Position numbers and translations under genes: made by a program | Notes under the pieces: generated by a model | Seen by the model: the letters and a program-made list of their open reading frames with translations, nothing else | The model's database searches: none | What the model was told of the DNA's origin: nothing | DNA from: Parageobacillus caldoxylosilyticus NBRC 107762 | GTDB taxonomy: Bacteria; Bacillota; Bacilli; Bacillales; Anoxybacillaceae | Assembly (NCBI RefSeq): GCF_000632715.1 | Contig: NZ_BAWO01000056.1 | Location: 1 to 42,113, forward strand | Reading direction: 5' to 3' | DNA: 42,113 bases | In this document: positions 34,779 through 42,077 of the stretch, piece by piece | How the letters are laid out: the number at the start of each line of letters is the position of its first letter | Position numbering within the stretch: position 1 is the stretch's first letter

Positions 34779-35132
34779 CTATCGTTTTTTATCGTAAAAC
34801 ATTCCGTCCATTGCTAAAGATTGCTCATATGGATTTATGTAATGATGATTCGCTATTTTCTTCTGACGCATCATTGTTAAATCGCGCTGAATTTGCCGCT
34901 TCAGCTCCCGCAATTGCGCATCAATCTCTTGATTCCACTGTACGATTTGCCGGCCAAGCCGCTGTTCTTCCTCGCTATACGGCGGACGAAGCTCGGCCAT
35001 GAGCTTTTCCCGCTCGGCAAGCAGCTGCTCGATGGCGGCGATCTTTTCGTCGCGCGCTTCCGCTGTTATCGGCATAGCGACAAGGTCCCGAAGCTCTTTT
35101 GTCACCGCCCATATCTCGCGAACGACTCTCAT
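34779..35132 (-). CDS. fliT: Flagellar protein FliT-like export chaperone
   Basis: A 117-residue, mainly helical protein (VVREIWAVTKELRDLV; AAIEQLLAEREKLMAEL; EIDAQLRELKRQIQRDLTMM). Weak sequence conservation is normal for FliT, the chaperone for the cap protein FliD. Assignment rests on length, helicity and position after fliS. Its ATG shares a base with the fliS stop (TAATG). Upstream in-frame codons to 35192 overlap fliS and were rejected. Confidence 0.78.
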   Translation of the reverse strand: MRVVREIWAVTKELRDLVAMPITAEARDEKIAAIEQLLAEREKLMAELRPPYSEEEQRLGRQIVQWNQEIDAQLRELKRQIQRDLTMMRQKKIANHHYINPYEQSLAMDGMFYDKKR

Positions 35133-35533
35133 TACGCCTGCCCGCCTTGCGCGTACTGCCGCTGCCGGTTGATTTGGATTACTTGCTTCCACGTATCGCG
35201 AAACTCGGTCACATACCCTTCGACTTCATCCAAAATCGCCGCATCGTTTTTCACGTTCGCCTCGACAAGGCGGCGGTAAATGTAATCGTACATCGTCATC
35301 ATCGACTTCGCTACGTCATATTCCATATTCAGCGTCACCATCAGCTCGCGAATAATGTTTTGCGCTTTAATTAAATTTTCGTTCCGCGCCGGAATATTGT
35401 TTTCCTCAATCGCCTTGCGCGCCAGTTTGATAAACTTTAAGCAGCCGTTATACAGCATCAGCGTCAGCTCGCCTGGCGACGCTGTCTGCACGGCGTTCAC
35501 CTGATAGTTTTGATACGGATTGTTCATGGTCAT
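35132..35533 (-). CDS. fliS: Flagellin export chaperone FliS
   Basis: A 133-residue four-helix protein with the family start YQNYQVNAVQTASPGELTLM, then LYNGCLKFIKLARKAIEEN and a final YAQGGQA tail. FliS binds the C-terminal disordered end of flagellin and prevents its premature polymerisation. The start at 35533 lies 8 nt after GGAG; two later codons include another ATG (35527). One-base overlap with fliT indicates coupling. Confidence 0.95.
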   Translation of the reverse strand: MTMNNPYQNYQVNAVQTASPGELTLMLYNGCLKFIKLARKAIEENNIPARNENLIKAQNIIRELMVTLNMEYDVAKSMMTMYDYIYRRLVEANVKNDAAILDEVEGYVTEFRDTWKQVIQINRQRQYAQGGQA

Positions 35534-35622
35534 CTCGGTCACTCCTTTTTCGGTCATGATGGAATCACACGCTTCAAGAAGCGAGGCATTACGCAGCGCA
35601 AGCATTCATCCAGCTTTTTTCG

Positions 35623-37218
35623 TTATCCCTGCATTCCCCCGCCAAAGGCATTCATTAAGTACATGCTTTGCTGATTGGCGCGCTGGATCGCTTCCTCCAT
35701 CGCCGTAAACTGTCGCCAATAGCGGTCCTCGACTTCTTTGAGATGGTCTTCAAAACGTTTAATTTGGTCGTTTATATCATTTAAATCACGGCCAATCGCA
35801 AACTGCTGGTTCGTCCAAAGCGTATTCCCGGCTTTTTGTTCAATTTTGCCAATGGTGTCTTTAATGGTATCGCGTAATCTTTTGGCAATTCCTTTTGTGT
35901 CAAAATCAGTTCCGTTAGCGTTAAACAATTGAAAAACCGCATTCGGGTCTTTTTCAATCGCTTCGCGTAACTTTGTTTCATCAACGATGAGTTTTCCGTT
36001 TTCAAGGTAATTGCTTGAAGTGGTAATACCAATTTCCGAAAGGGTATCATAATTAGAATTAATATTGTCACCACTTACTTTACTGTAAACATCCAAACGC
36101 ATTTGGCTTAAGCCACCTGATAAAATGGGGTCACTGCGAAGAAGACCGCTTTTTGCTTTTTCTTCCCAAAGCTCAATTTGCTTGTCCGTCATCGCTTGTT
36201 TTTGCTCATCAGTAAGCGGCGGATAATCGCGATAACGTTCTTCGGATATTTTCGCATTAATTTTACCAATGATTTCGTTGTATTTGTCGACAAACCCTTT
36301 AATCGCATTAAACATTGCATCGACATCAGTTGAAGTAGTTATATTTATCGTTGCAGTCGGGTCAGCTTTTTTTAACGTATATGTGATACCGTTAATCGTA
36401 AATGTATTTTCTTTTGTTGTCATGTCATATCCATTCAATGTAAACTTTGCATCTTGTCCATCTGTCCTTCCAGCACCATCCTGAGCAATTTCGTTACCTG
36501 AAGACGCATCTGTAAAACCAAGTGCCTTGAAAAAATTCACTGCATCAGCGCTTGCATCACTCGCAAGTTTGATGTGTGCACCACTTCCTGTTTTGTTAGA
36601 AGAAAACACCATTTTTTGTTGAGCTGCATCATAAAACACTGATACATTTAGATCGGTTGTTTGGTTAATTTTTGTGATAACGTCATTTAAAGAATCCTGA
36701 GAAGGATCAACAGTTACTGTTACCCCACTCTTTGATGTACCATCAGGTAAGTCAACATCTAACTTAAGTGTAATTAATCCAGAAAAAGAGTAACTTCCTC
36801 CACCGGTAGTAAATGTAAACGTATTTAAATTTGCATCCTGGTCAAGTTTGCCTCCACCATTAATGATAATTTGATCTTTTGAAACCCACGTTGTTACTGT
36901 CGCAATTTGATTAACCTTAATTTGATTTGTAACATTTGGTGCCGTTGAGATAGCCGTAACTGTTACCGCACTTTCATCTGAGCTCGTGACCTTCTTTTTT
37001 AACATGCTGCTTTGCAATGTTAGATTGTCAAAAATATAGTTATCAAGATCTTGCAACAACGTGTTCATCGAACGATAATCATCGCGCTGCCACTCTAAAA
37101 TTTGCTTTTTTTGATACAATTTATCGAGCGGCATCCGTTCCGCTTTCATTAAATCGCTGACGATTTGGTCGATATCCATGCCGCTTGCCAAACCGCCAAT
37201 GTGCATCGTACTTGCCAT
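35623..37218 (-). CDS. fliD: Flagellar hook-associated protein 2 (cap protein FliD)
   Basis: A 531-residue filament cap protein that helps flagellin monomers fold into the growing tip. The N-terminal FliD domain is clear (HIGGLASGMDIDQIVSDLMK). A variable exposed middle follows, and the C-terminal FliD domain is present (GLLRSDPILSGGLSQMRLDV; ending RANQQSMYLMNAFGG). The middle part (about 110-300) is more AT-rich than its flanks, as usual for this surface-exposed region. ATG 37218 and GTG 37224 are both possible starts. It lies 15 bp after flaG. Confidence 0.95.
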   Translation of the reverse strand: MASTMHIGGLASGMDIDQIVSDLMKAERMPLDKLYQKKQILEWQRDDYRSMNTLLQDLDNYIFDNLTLQSSMLKKKVTSSDESAVTVTAISTAPNVTNQIKVNQIATVTTWVSKDQIIINGGGKLDQDANLNTFTFTTGGGSYSFSGLITLKLDVDLPDGTSKSGVTVTVDPSQDSLNDVITKINQTTDLNVSVFYDAAQQKMVFSSNKTGSGAHIKLASDASADAVNFFKALGFTDASSGNEIAQDGAGRTDGQDAKFTLNGYDMTTKENTFTINGITYTLKKADPTATINITTSTDVDAMFNAIKGFVDKYNEIIGKINAKISEERYRDYPPLTDEQKQAMTDKQIELWEEKAKSGLLRSDPILSGGLSQMRLDVYSKVSGDNINSNYDTLSEIGITTSSNYLENGKLIVDETKLREAIEKDPNAVFQLFNANGTDFDTKGIAKRLRDTIKDTIGKIEQKAGNTLWTNQQFAIGRDLNDINDQIKRFEDHLKEVEDRYWRQFTAMEEAIQRANQQSMYLMNAFGGGMQG

Positions 37219-37233
37219 TTTCACTCACCACCA

Positions 37234-37593
37234 TTAAATTTTTTTATCGACAATCAAGCCGACAAATTCCATCATCGCCGCGTACATATCCAACAGCTTT
37301 TTCGGCGGAATTTCGCGAATCACTTCATGTGTCTGTTCATCAACAATTTGGACGTAATACTCCTGTAACTCGTCATGCAGCTCAAACTTAATGGATGTAT
37401 GGCTTGGCTGCAAGAATTCGTTTAAGCCTTTTACGACTTCTTCCAGTTTTTCTTTCGGGAGGTCTTGCTGCGGAGTTTCTGAAGTGCTCGCATGGTTGTG
37501 CTTTTGCGATTCTATCACACTAGTTTCCTTTTCATTGCGAATACGTTCATAGAAAGAAGATAGAGAATGTGAAGAAACCCGTTCCACCGACAT
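37234..37593 (-). CDS. flaG: Flagellar protein FlaG (YvyC-like)
   Basis: A 119-residue protein. The N-terminal half is polar and variable. The FlaG domain (about 45-119) shows VVKGLNEFLQPSHTSIKFEL, then YVQIVDEQTHEVIREIPPKK and a hydrophobic C-terminal helix. FlaG influences filament length. First gene of the flaG-fliD-fliS-fliT set; RBS AAAGGAGCGGG is strong. In B. subtilis hag lies just upstream; here that position is taken by unrelated genes. Confidence 0.92.
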   Translation of the reverse strand: MSVERVSSHSLSSFYERIRNEKETSVIESQKHNHASTSETPQQDLPKEKLEEVVKGLNEFLQPSHTSIKFELHDELQEYYVQIVDEQTHEVIREIPPKKLLDMYAAMMEFVGLIVDKKI

Positions 37594-37631
37594 AAACGCC
37601 CGCTCCTTTGCATGAACACTATCTATTGTTT

Positions 37632-37639
37632 ATATCGGA
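37632..37639 (-). promoter_or_regulatory. Sigma-D-like -10 element upstream of flaG
   Basis: TCCGATAT matches the sigma-D -10 consensus GCCGATAT at 7 of 8 positions, about 40 bp before the flaG start. No clean TAAA -35 element lies at 14-16 bp upstream, so the assignment is tentative although the sigma factor is expected for late flagellar genes. Confidence 0.4.
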
Positions 37640-37709
37640 TGGAGATGGGGAGTTGTGAAGGGGAAAAGAAAATAAAAAAGCAGGGGATTATTTCTTGTGT
37701 ACAATATAT

Positions 37710-37889
37710 TCATACTCTCCCCCGAATCCCTATAAAATATTGTTCTTCTACCTCTATTTGCTCCTTGCTTGTGTGAAAAATATATAATTCCTTCCCCGGA
37801 AAAGTTTTGTGTTGCTGCTTATAACCATTCCATGCATCAGGCGCACTATGATACCGATCGATTACTGCCATTTTACAGAAATTTTTCAT
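37710..37889 (-). CDS. Possible small gene of 59 codons
   Basis: The 395-bp gap between flaG and the plus-strand pair contains an ATG-to-TGA frame with protein-like composition: MKNFCKMAVIDRYHSAPDAW, then NGYKQQHKTFPGKELYIFHT and SKEQIEVEEQYFIGIRGRV. It is free of low-complexity sequence and antisense to nothing. I do not recognise a family, and no clear RBS precedes the ATG. It could be a real small protein or the surviving end of a decayed gene. Confidence 0.4.
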   Translation of the reverse strand: MKNFCKMAVIDRYHSAPDAWNGYKQQHKTFPGKELYIFHTSKEQIEVEEQYFIGIRGRV

Positions 37890-37947
37890 ATATCATTTGT
37901 TTCATCATCATTTCCTACAGCATCTACCTGTTAGCCGCCAAATAAGA

Positions 37948-37953
37948 TATAAT
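37948..37953 (+). promoter_or_regulatory. -10 element of the HEPN pair
   Basis: TATAAT lies 36 bp before the first start codon of the plus-strand pair, with A-rich sequence after it. No recognisable -35 hexamer sits 16-18 bp upstream, so the promoter may be weak or activator-dependent. Confidence 0.4.
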
Positions 37954-37989
37954 AAAAATGACAAATATTGTATAAAGGAGAGATTGTAA

Positions 37990-38529
37990 ATGGGAATGGA
38001 GAATTTAGAAGAATTTTTAACAAAGAAAAAGGAACAAACCGAAAAAAATAAAATTGACTGGGAACAGAAAAAACAGCAGTGGCTGATGGAAATTGCAACG
38101 TTCTACAAACAAATTCAATCGTTCCTTACACCTCTTCAAGAAAAGGGACTGTTATCTTTTGAATGGGAAGAAGTAAAGAAATATGAAGAATACCTTGGCG
38201 AATATACGGCAAAGAAATTATATGTAAACTTTCCTGATCAAAAAGTAGTCATAGAGCCAATTGGAAAAAATATTATAGGCGCTATGGGGAGAATAGATAT
38301 GACTGGTAAAAATGGTAGTATTACGTTTTTATTAGTAGATAAAGAAGCAGAATCCCCAAAAATTATGGTTCATTTCAACGATGGACTGTCAAAGGGCTTA
38401 GAAAAAATTCGTGAAACGAAAAATCCCGAATATGTTTGGAAAATCGCAACTCCTCCCCCAAACATAAAATTTATTGACTTGAACAAAGATTCTTTTTCTG
38501 ATGCATTATTAGAGGTCGTTGCCAAGTGA
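37990..38529 (+). CDS. Hypothetical partner of the HEPN protein
   Basis: A 179-residue soluble protein. The N-terminal third is strongly helical and charged (LEEFLTKKKEQTEKNKIDWE; WLMEIATFYKQIQSFL). The remainder appears alpha/beta (KVVIEPIGKNIIGAMGRIDM; GSITFLLVDKEAESPKIMVH). I recognise no family. It overlaps the HEPN gene by 4 bp (GTGA), so the two are surely co-translated, the arrangement of toxin-antitoxin and abortive-infection pairs. It may be the antitoxin or a sensor subunit (inference). RBS AAAGGAG nine bases upstream. AT-rich relative to the core. Confidence 0.7.
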   Translation: MGMENLEEFLTKKKEQTEKNKIDWEQKKQQWLMEIATFYKQIQSFLTPLQEKGLLSFEWEEVKKYEEYLGEYTAKKLYVNFPDQKVVIEPIGKNIIGAMGRIDMTGKNGSITFLLVDKEAESPKIMVHFNDGLSKGLEKIRETKNPEYVWKIATPPPNIKFIDLNKDSFSDALLEVVAK

Positions 38530-39059
38530 AAAGTCGCATCACATTTTCGGGGGAGAATAAAAACCTTGAAGACATTGTGAATTTGTATAATCTATGTAAA
38601 AGCGCACTTTTAAAATGCAAAGAAAATATCAAAAAAGGGTTAGAGATACCCGAAGAATTCATCGGTTTTACACCAGAGGAATTAGATCAATATTTTAGAG
38701 ATAAAATTGAAGAACTGGAAAATCTAATATGTTTAGACTTACTAGCCGCCGTGGAAGCAAAACTGAGAATAGATTATTTAACAAGAGTATATAATCGTAA
38801 AAAAGATAACCTTAGCCGGATATTTCGATCGATTTACAAAGAAAAAGCAGAACGCGCTTCTCTCGAAGAAGATATTCTCGAAAACTGGAAAGAGCAGCAT
38901 CCTCAAATGAAAAAATATATTAGCGATTATAAAAGCGCGCTGCAATTGCGCCATTGGTTGGCTCATGGGCGGTATTGGACACCAAAGCTGGGAAGGGATT
39001 ATGACCTATTAACAGTATACACGATATGTAAAAACTTAGTCGATTATTTGCAAATATAA
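38526..39059 (+). CDS. HEPN-like protein with R-x4-H motif
   Basis: A 177-residue all-helical protein. Near the C-terminus it carries R142-HWLA-H147 followed by GRYW, the R-x4-6-H signature of HEPN domains. Many HEPN proteins are metal-independent RNases in toxin-antitoxin, abortive-infection and CRISPR systems. The preceding helices (LDLLAAVEAKLRIDYLTRVY, YISDYKSALQLRHWLAHG) match a HEPN bundle, and the style recalls RiboL-PSP/MAE-type HEPN proteins. The GTG start overlaps the upstream stop by 4 bp. Activity is inferred; non-nucleolytic HEPN scaffolds also exist. Confidence 0.65.
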   Translation: MKSRITFSGENKNLEDIVNLYNLCKSALLKCKENIKKGLEIPEEFIGFTPEELDQYFRDKIEELENLICLDLLAAVEAKLRIDYLTRVYNRKKDNLSRIFRSIYKEKAERASLEEDILENWKEQHPQMKKYISDYKSALQLRHWLAHGRYWTPKLGRDYDLLTVYTICKNLVDYLQI

Positions 39060-39199
39060 AGAGGATCATTAACGAAGAAATTGTAATTTAGAATAGCACA
39101 TTTGACTTCATCATCTTTTATAGGTTCTAGACGTATTTTTATTGATCAGGGTAGAAAACTTGGTAATAAAAACTCTTAAAAATAAAGTTTATACTGATC

Positions 39200-39232
39200 A
39201 TAAAAGCCTCACTCCCTGAACGAGCAAGGCTT
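39200..39232 (-). terminator. Terminator of the nuclease-DarG operon
   Basis: AAGCCT and AGGCTT with an inner CTC/GAG pair form a stem. TTTAT follows on the minus strand, about 20 bp after the macrodomain gene stop. The remaining 39060-39199 stretch holds only AT-rich sequence with two TGATCAG/CTGATCA inverted copies. Confidence 0.6.
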
Positions 39233-39252
39233 AATCTACAAGCAATTTTTTA

Positions 39253-40287
39253 CTAATTAAGCATCCCTATTCCTTTCAAATGTTGCCAAGCTTTTGTAAT
39301 ATGCTTTTCTTTAAATATCTTCCGCTTTCGTTCGTTCCAGCTGTGAATCTCTTCAATAATGGAATGAACATCGTCTTTTATATCCGGATTTTCTTTCACA
39401 ACCCAATGTACGGTTGAAAGCAATTCCAGCCCATATGGAGTTTCAAACCCTTGAATGACATTCCGCACTTTTTCTAAATGTTCATCAGCTTCAGAATCAC
39501 CCTGCAAATACTGTTCAGCTTCTTGTACCGCATTCGGTAGTAAATAAATTTCCGCATCCCGATTGCGGTCTCCAAAACCTCGAATAAAATGACCGTCCAA
39601 ACGCAGTAACACATGATTTAAGTTGTCCGCATACGGACCGTATTTCCCTTTCTCAAACCGCAATCTCATCGGCTCGCCGACAACCTGAAGAAAATAAGCC
39701 AACTTCTGAACTTCCAGCAACGACAACTTATACCCCGGAATGGAATAATCATTCATTAACATTAGCAATAACGCTCGAGATCTTGTCATCTTTGGAGGTT
39801 TTGTGCGTATCTTTATTTGATCAGGATTTGGACTCCCAGCAGGCTCATATAAATGCACTTCCACATCTTTTAAATGTTCAAAAGCGGCTTCGATTTTCGG
39901 GCGCACTTCATCCCATCTAAGCCCGCCATTTCCACAGCCAAGCGGCGGAAGCGCAATCGATTTTATATTAAGCTCCTTAACCACCTTTATCAAATCCGCC
40001 AACCCTAGTTCAATATCTTCCATCCGAGATTTATTTTTCCAATGGCGTTTTGTAGGAAAATTAATAATATATTTTGGGTTCAATAACGATTTAGTGGAAA
40101 CGACATGCATTTTGCCTGGCTGCACTTCCTTGCGGCGGCAAGCCTTTTCATACTCCGAAAACATTTCCGGGTAAGCCTGCTTAAATTGCAGAGTGATTCC
40201 TTTCCCCATCACGCCGACACAATTGACCGTATTCACCAAAGCTTCTGCTTCATCTTCCAAGAGATTGCCTTGTTTTAGGATGATCAT
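39253..40287 (-). CDS. DarG-like macrodomain ADP-ribosylglycohydrolase
   Basis: A 344-residue protein. Residues 1-155 form a macrodomain: ILKQGNLLEDEAEALVNTVN, CVGVMGKGI, IINFPTKRHWK and PPLGCGNGGL. Lys80 in FPTKRHW is at the position of the catalytic Lys of DarG antitoxins, which remove ADP-ribose from thymidine in DNA. The C-terminal half (about 170-344; YKLSLLEVQKLAYFLQ, KGKYGPYADNLNHVLLRLDG) matches the DarG C-terminal domain, which in known systems binds the toxin DarT. No DarT gene is adjacent. The ATG at 40287 lies 6 nt after AAGGTG; a TTG at 40311 would overlap the upstream gene. It follows that gene by 14 bp. Confidence 0.85.
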   Translation of the reverse strand: MIILKQGNLLEDEAEALVNTVNCVGVMGKGITLQFKQAYPEMFSEYEKACRRKEVQPGKMHVVSTKSLLNPKYIINFPTKRHWKNKSRMEDIELGLADLIKVVKELNIKSIALPPLGCGNGGLRWDEVRPKIEAAFEHLKDVEVHLYEPAGSPNPDQIKIRTKPPKMTRSRALLLMLMNDYSIPGYKLSLLEVQKLAYFLQVVGEPMRLRFEKGKYGPYADNLNHVLLRLDGHFIRGFGDRNRDAEIYLLPNAVQEAEQYLQGDSEADEHLEKVRNVIQGFETPYGLELLSTVHWVVKENPDIKDDVHSIIEEIHSWNERKRKIFKEKHITKAWQHLKGIGMLN

Positions 40288-40301
40288 TTGCATCACCTTC
40301 T

Positions 40302-41909
40302 TCAGTGACAATAAGAGCTATGAACATGAAGCTGTATCCCATTACTAATCAAAAGGGTTGCAATTCTGCGAAAACCATTTTCCCGAAAATCACCAGGCAT
40401 GATCGCAATCAACGTATAATCAGCGAGCGAATGGTAAAACTGCATTTTTCGGTCCGCCTTCTCCGTATACCACTTGTAACGCGTCGAACCATATAGCCCG
40501 AAATACTCGACAATCCACTTTCTGTCGTTTTGCTCGATCACCCAGTCAGGGATGTATACTTCGTCATATTCGTGGTTCACAAAACGACATCCTTCTCTTT
40601 CCACTTTCCCATCAACAACCGCGCGAATCAAAAAGTTATGGATTTCTAGTTCTTCTTTTGAATCGCACAATTGCCCGTCCACGCCTACAAGCAAGCGAAA
40701 CTCCTCGGGGGAAAACGTGTATTCCGGGTAGGATTCCATAATCCAACGGTAAAATTTGCTGTCGTAATGGCGATCGACCATGCTGATAAACCGCGGGAAA
40801 TGCTTGCGAAAATACGCCCGGTTTAACCGCGGCAACTCCTCGCGGCCGATCCCTCGTTTGGCACAAAACGTCCGCAGCGCCTGCGCTCGGTTTTGCGGCG
40901 AATGCCAATGTTGGTTTGGCACACGCTGAAACTCTGTCACATCATACTTACCCGGAAACACCGCCTCTATAATCTCAATCGGCGAACCGTGATATTCATG
41001 CAACAGACCAGTCAACCCTTCCTCCACCAGCCGCTGTTTCGTCATAAAGCGCGGGACATCCTGCTCGGCTACTTTCTCCCTGTTAATCAAATCCATAATC
41101 TCCCGTTTCACATTGTCAATATCTTTCCAGTAGCCATTTGGTTTGGTACGAAAATCATCGAGTGAAAACTGATTGGGGAAAAGGTATTGTATAAACTCTA
41201 GAGGCGAATTACGGTAATGTTTTAAAGCCGCACTAAAACGATGCTTCATCAGCATTTGCCGCGTCACTTTCTTCGGCACGTCTTCAAACCGAATCTTTTC
41301 CTGACGAAGCATGTCCATAAATTGCTCTTTTAAAAATTCGCGGTTCGTTGCATAACCTTGAGGAATTTTTTTAAAATCCGTTTCTTTAAAACGGCCAGGG
41401 TATAGGGCATTCATGAAGCGGTATGGAGAATGGCCGTGTTGCTTCAAAGGGTTGGAAAATCCCCACTCAACGAGCAAATCGTAATTCACCTTTCGCGGTA
41501 TCTCCGCAATCCTTATTCCTTCCCTGCGCAAATGCCATTCCAATCGGTTACGTATATTTTGAATATTGTTCCAGTAATTAATCGGCACCCGGCTGAAATC
41601 AAATTCATTGTATCGGCCAGGATATACAAATTGAATTAATTTACGAACAGACTTAAAACGATTTAACGCTCCCCAAAGCTTCTGTTCCCTTATGACAGCT
41701 CGGTTGATCTTGGGGATTTGTTCCTTTTTTAAGCCAAGATTAACTTCTAATGCATAACGAACAATAATGATCACGTTTTCGTCTTTTTCCCATGTACCTG
41801 AAGGAAGGGCCTTTCTTTTTCCGCTGATGAGCTCCTTATAGAGGTTCACAACCGGTAATTGAGCTAGCTCAGAAGGACAAATGCTTCGATAGTAATTTAG
41901 ATTATCCAT
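40302..41909 (-). CDS. Repeat protein with C-terminal PD-(D/E)XK/Vsr-like nuclease domain
   Basis: A 535-residue protein. Five repeats of about 74 residues each hold a YPGRY-x4-DF-x2-P motif (YPGRYNEFDF 96, YPGRFKETDF 170, FPNQFSLDDF 244, FPGKYDVTEF 318, a degenerate copy at 394) and an upstream IP/VP element (66, 137, 211, 285, 360). This resembles DUF4046-type or nuclease-associated DNA-binding repeats. The C-terminal 120 residues look like a PD-(D/E)XK/Vsr nuclease: DSKEELEIHNFL (E419/E420), YIPDWVI (D455), WIVEYFGLYG (E468), then Y-x4-K. It is the first gene of an SOS-box operon with the DarG-like gene. GAGGTGAT precedes the ATG. No known system recognised. Confidence 0.7.
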   Translation of the reverse strand: MDNLNYYRSICPSELAQLPVVNLYKELISGKRKALPSGTWEKDENVIIIVRYALEVNLGLKKEQIPKINRAVIREQKLWGALNRFKSVRKLIQFVYPGRYNEFDFSRVPINYWNNIQNIRNRLEWHLRREGIRIAEIPRKVNYDLLVEWGFSNPLKQHGHSPYRFMNALYPGRFKETDFKKIPQGYATNREFLKEQFMDMLRQEKIRFEDVPKKVTRQMLMKHRFSAALKHYRNSPLEFIQYLFPNQFSLDDFRTKPNGYWKDIDNVKREIMDLINREKVAEQDVPRFMTKQRLVEEGLTGLLHEYHGSPIEIIEAVFPGKYDVTEFQRVPNQHWHSPQNRAQALRTFCAKRGIGREELPRLNRAYFRKHFPRFISMVDRHYDSKFYRWIMESYPEYTFSPEEFRLLVGVDGQLCDSKEELEIHNFLIRAVVDGKVEREGCRFVNHEYDEVYIPDWVIEQNDRKWIVEYFGLYGSTRYKWYTEKADRKMQFYHSLADYTLIAIMPGDFRENGFRRIATLLISNGIQLHVHSSYCH

Positions 41910-41926
41910 ATGATCACCTCTACTTT

Positions 41927-41955
41927 ATTATAGCACAAATACGAACATATGTTCC
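41927..41955 (-). promoter_or_regulatory. SOS-controlled promoter of the nuclease-DarG operon
   Basis: CGAACATATGTTCC (plus strand 41942-41955) matches the Bacillus LexA/DinR consensus CGAACRNRYGTTYC/G at every position. On the minus strand a TATAAT (41932-41927) lies 17 bp after GGAACA, a weak -35 that falls inside the box. LexA binding would thus block RNA polymerase. The start codon is 18 bp downstream of the -10. Confidence 0.8.
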
Positions 41956-42015
41956 ATAAAAGTTTAAAGAAATAGAGCCTGCTAATCAGTAGACTCCTCC
42001 TTTTCACTGTTAAAA

Positions 42016-42077
42016 TTGGAAATCATGATAGTGTCCACCCCTTAGTAGTTGGTTTTAGTTACTGTAATGATTTCCAA
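42016..42077. repeat. 11-bp perfect inverted repeat near the window end
   Basis: TTGGAAATCAT (42016-42026) and ATGATTTCCAA (42067-42077) flank a 40-bp spacer. No coding sequence is visible in 41956-42113. The repeat may be a terminator-like stem of a gene beyond the window, an operator, or the end of a mobile element; nothing here decides. Confidence 0.6.
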
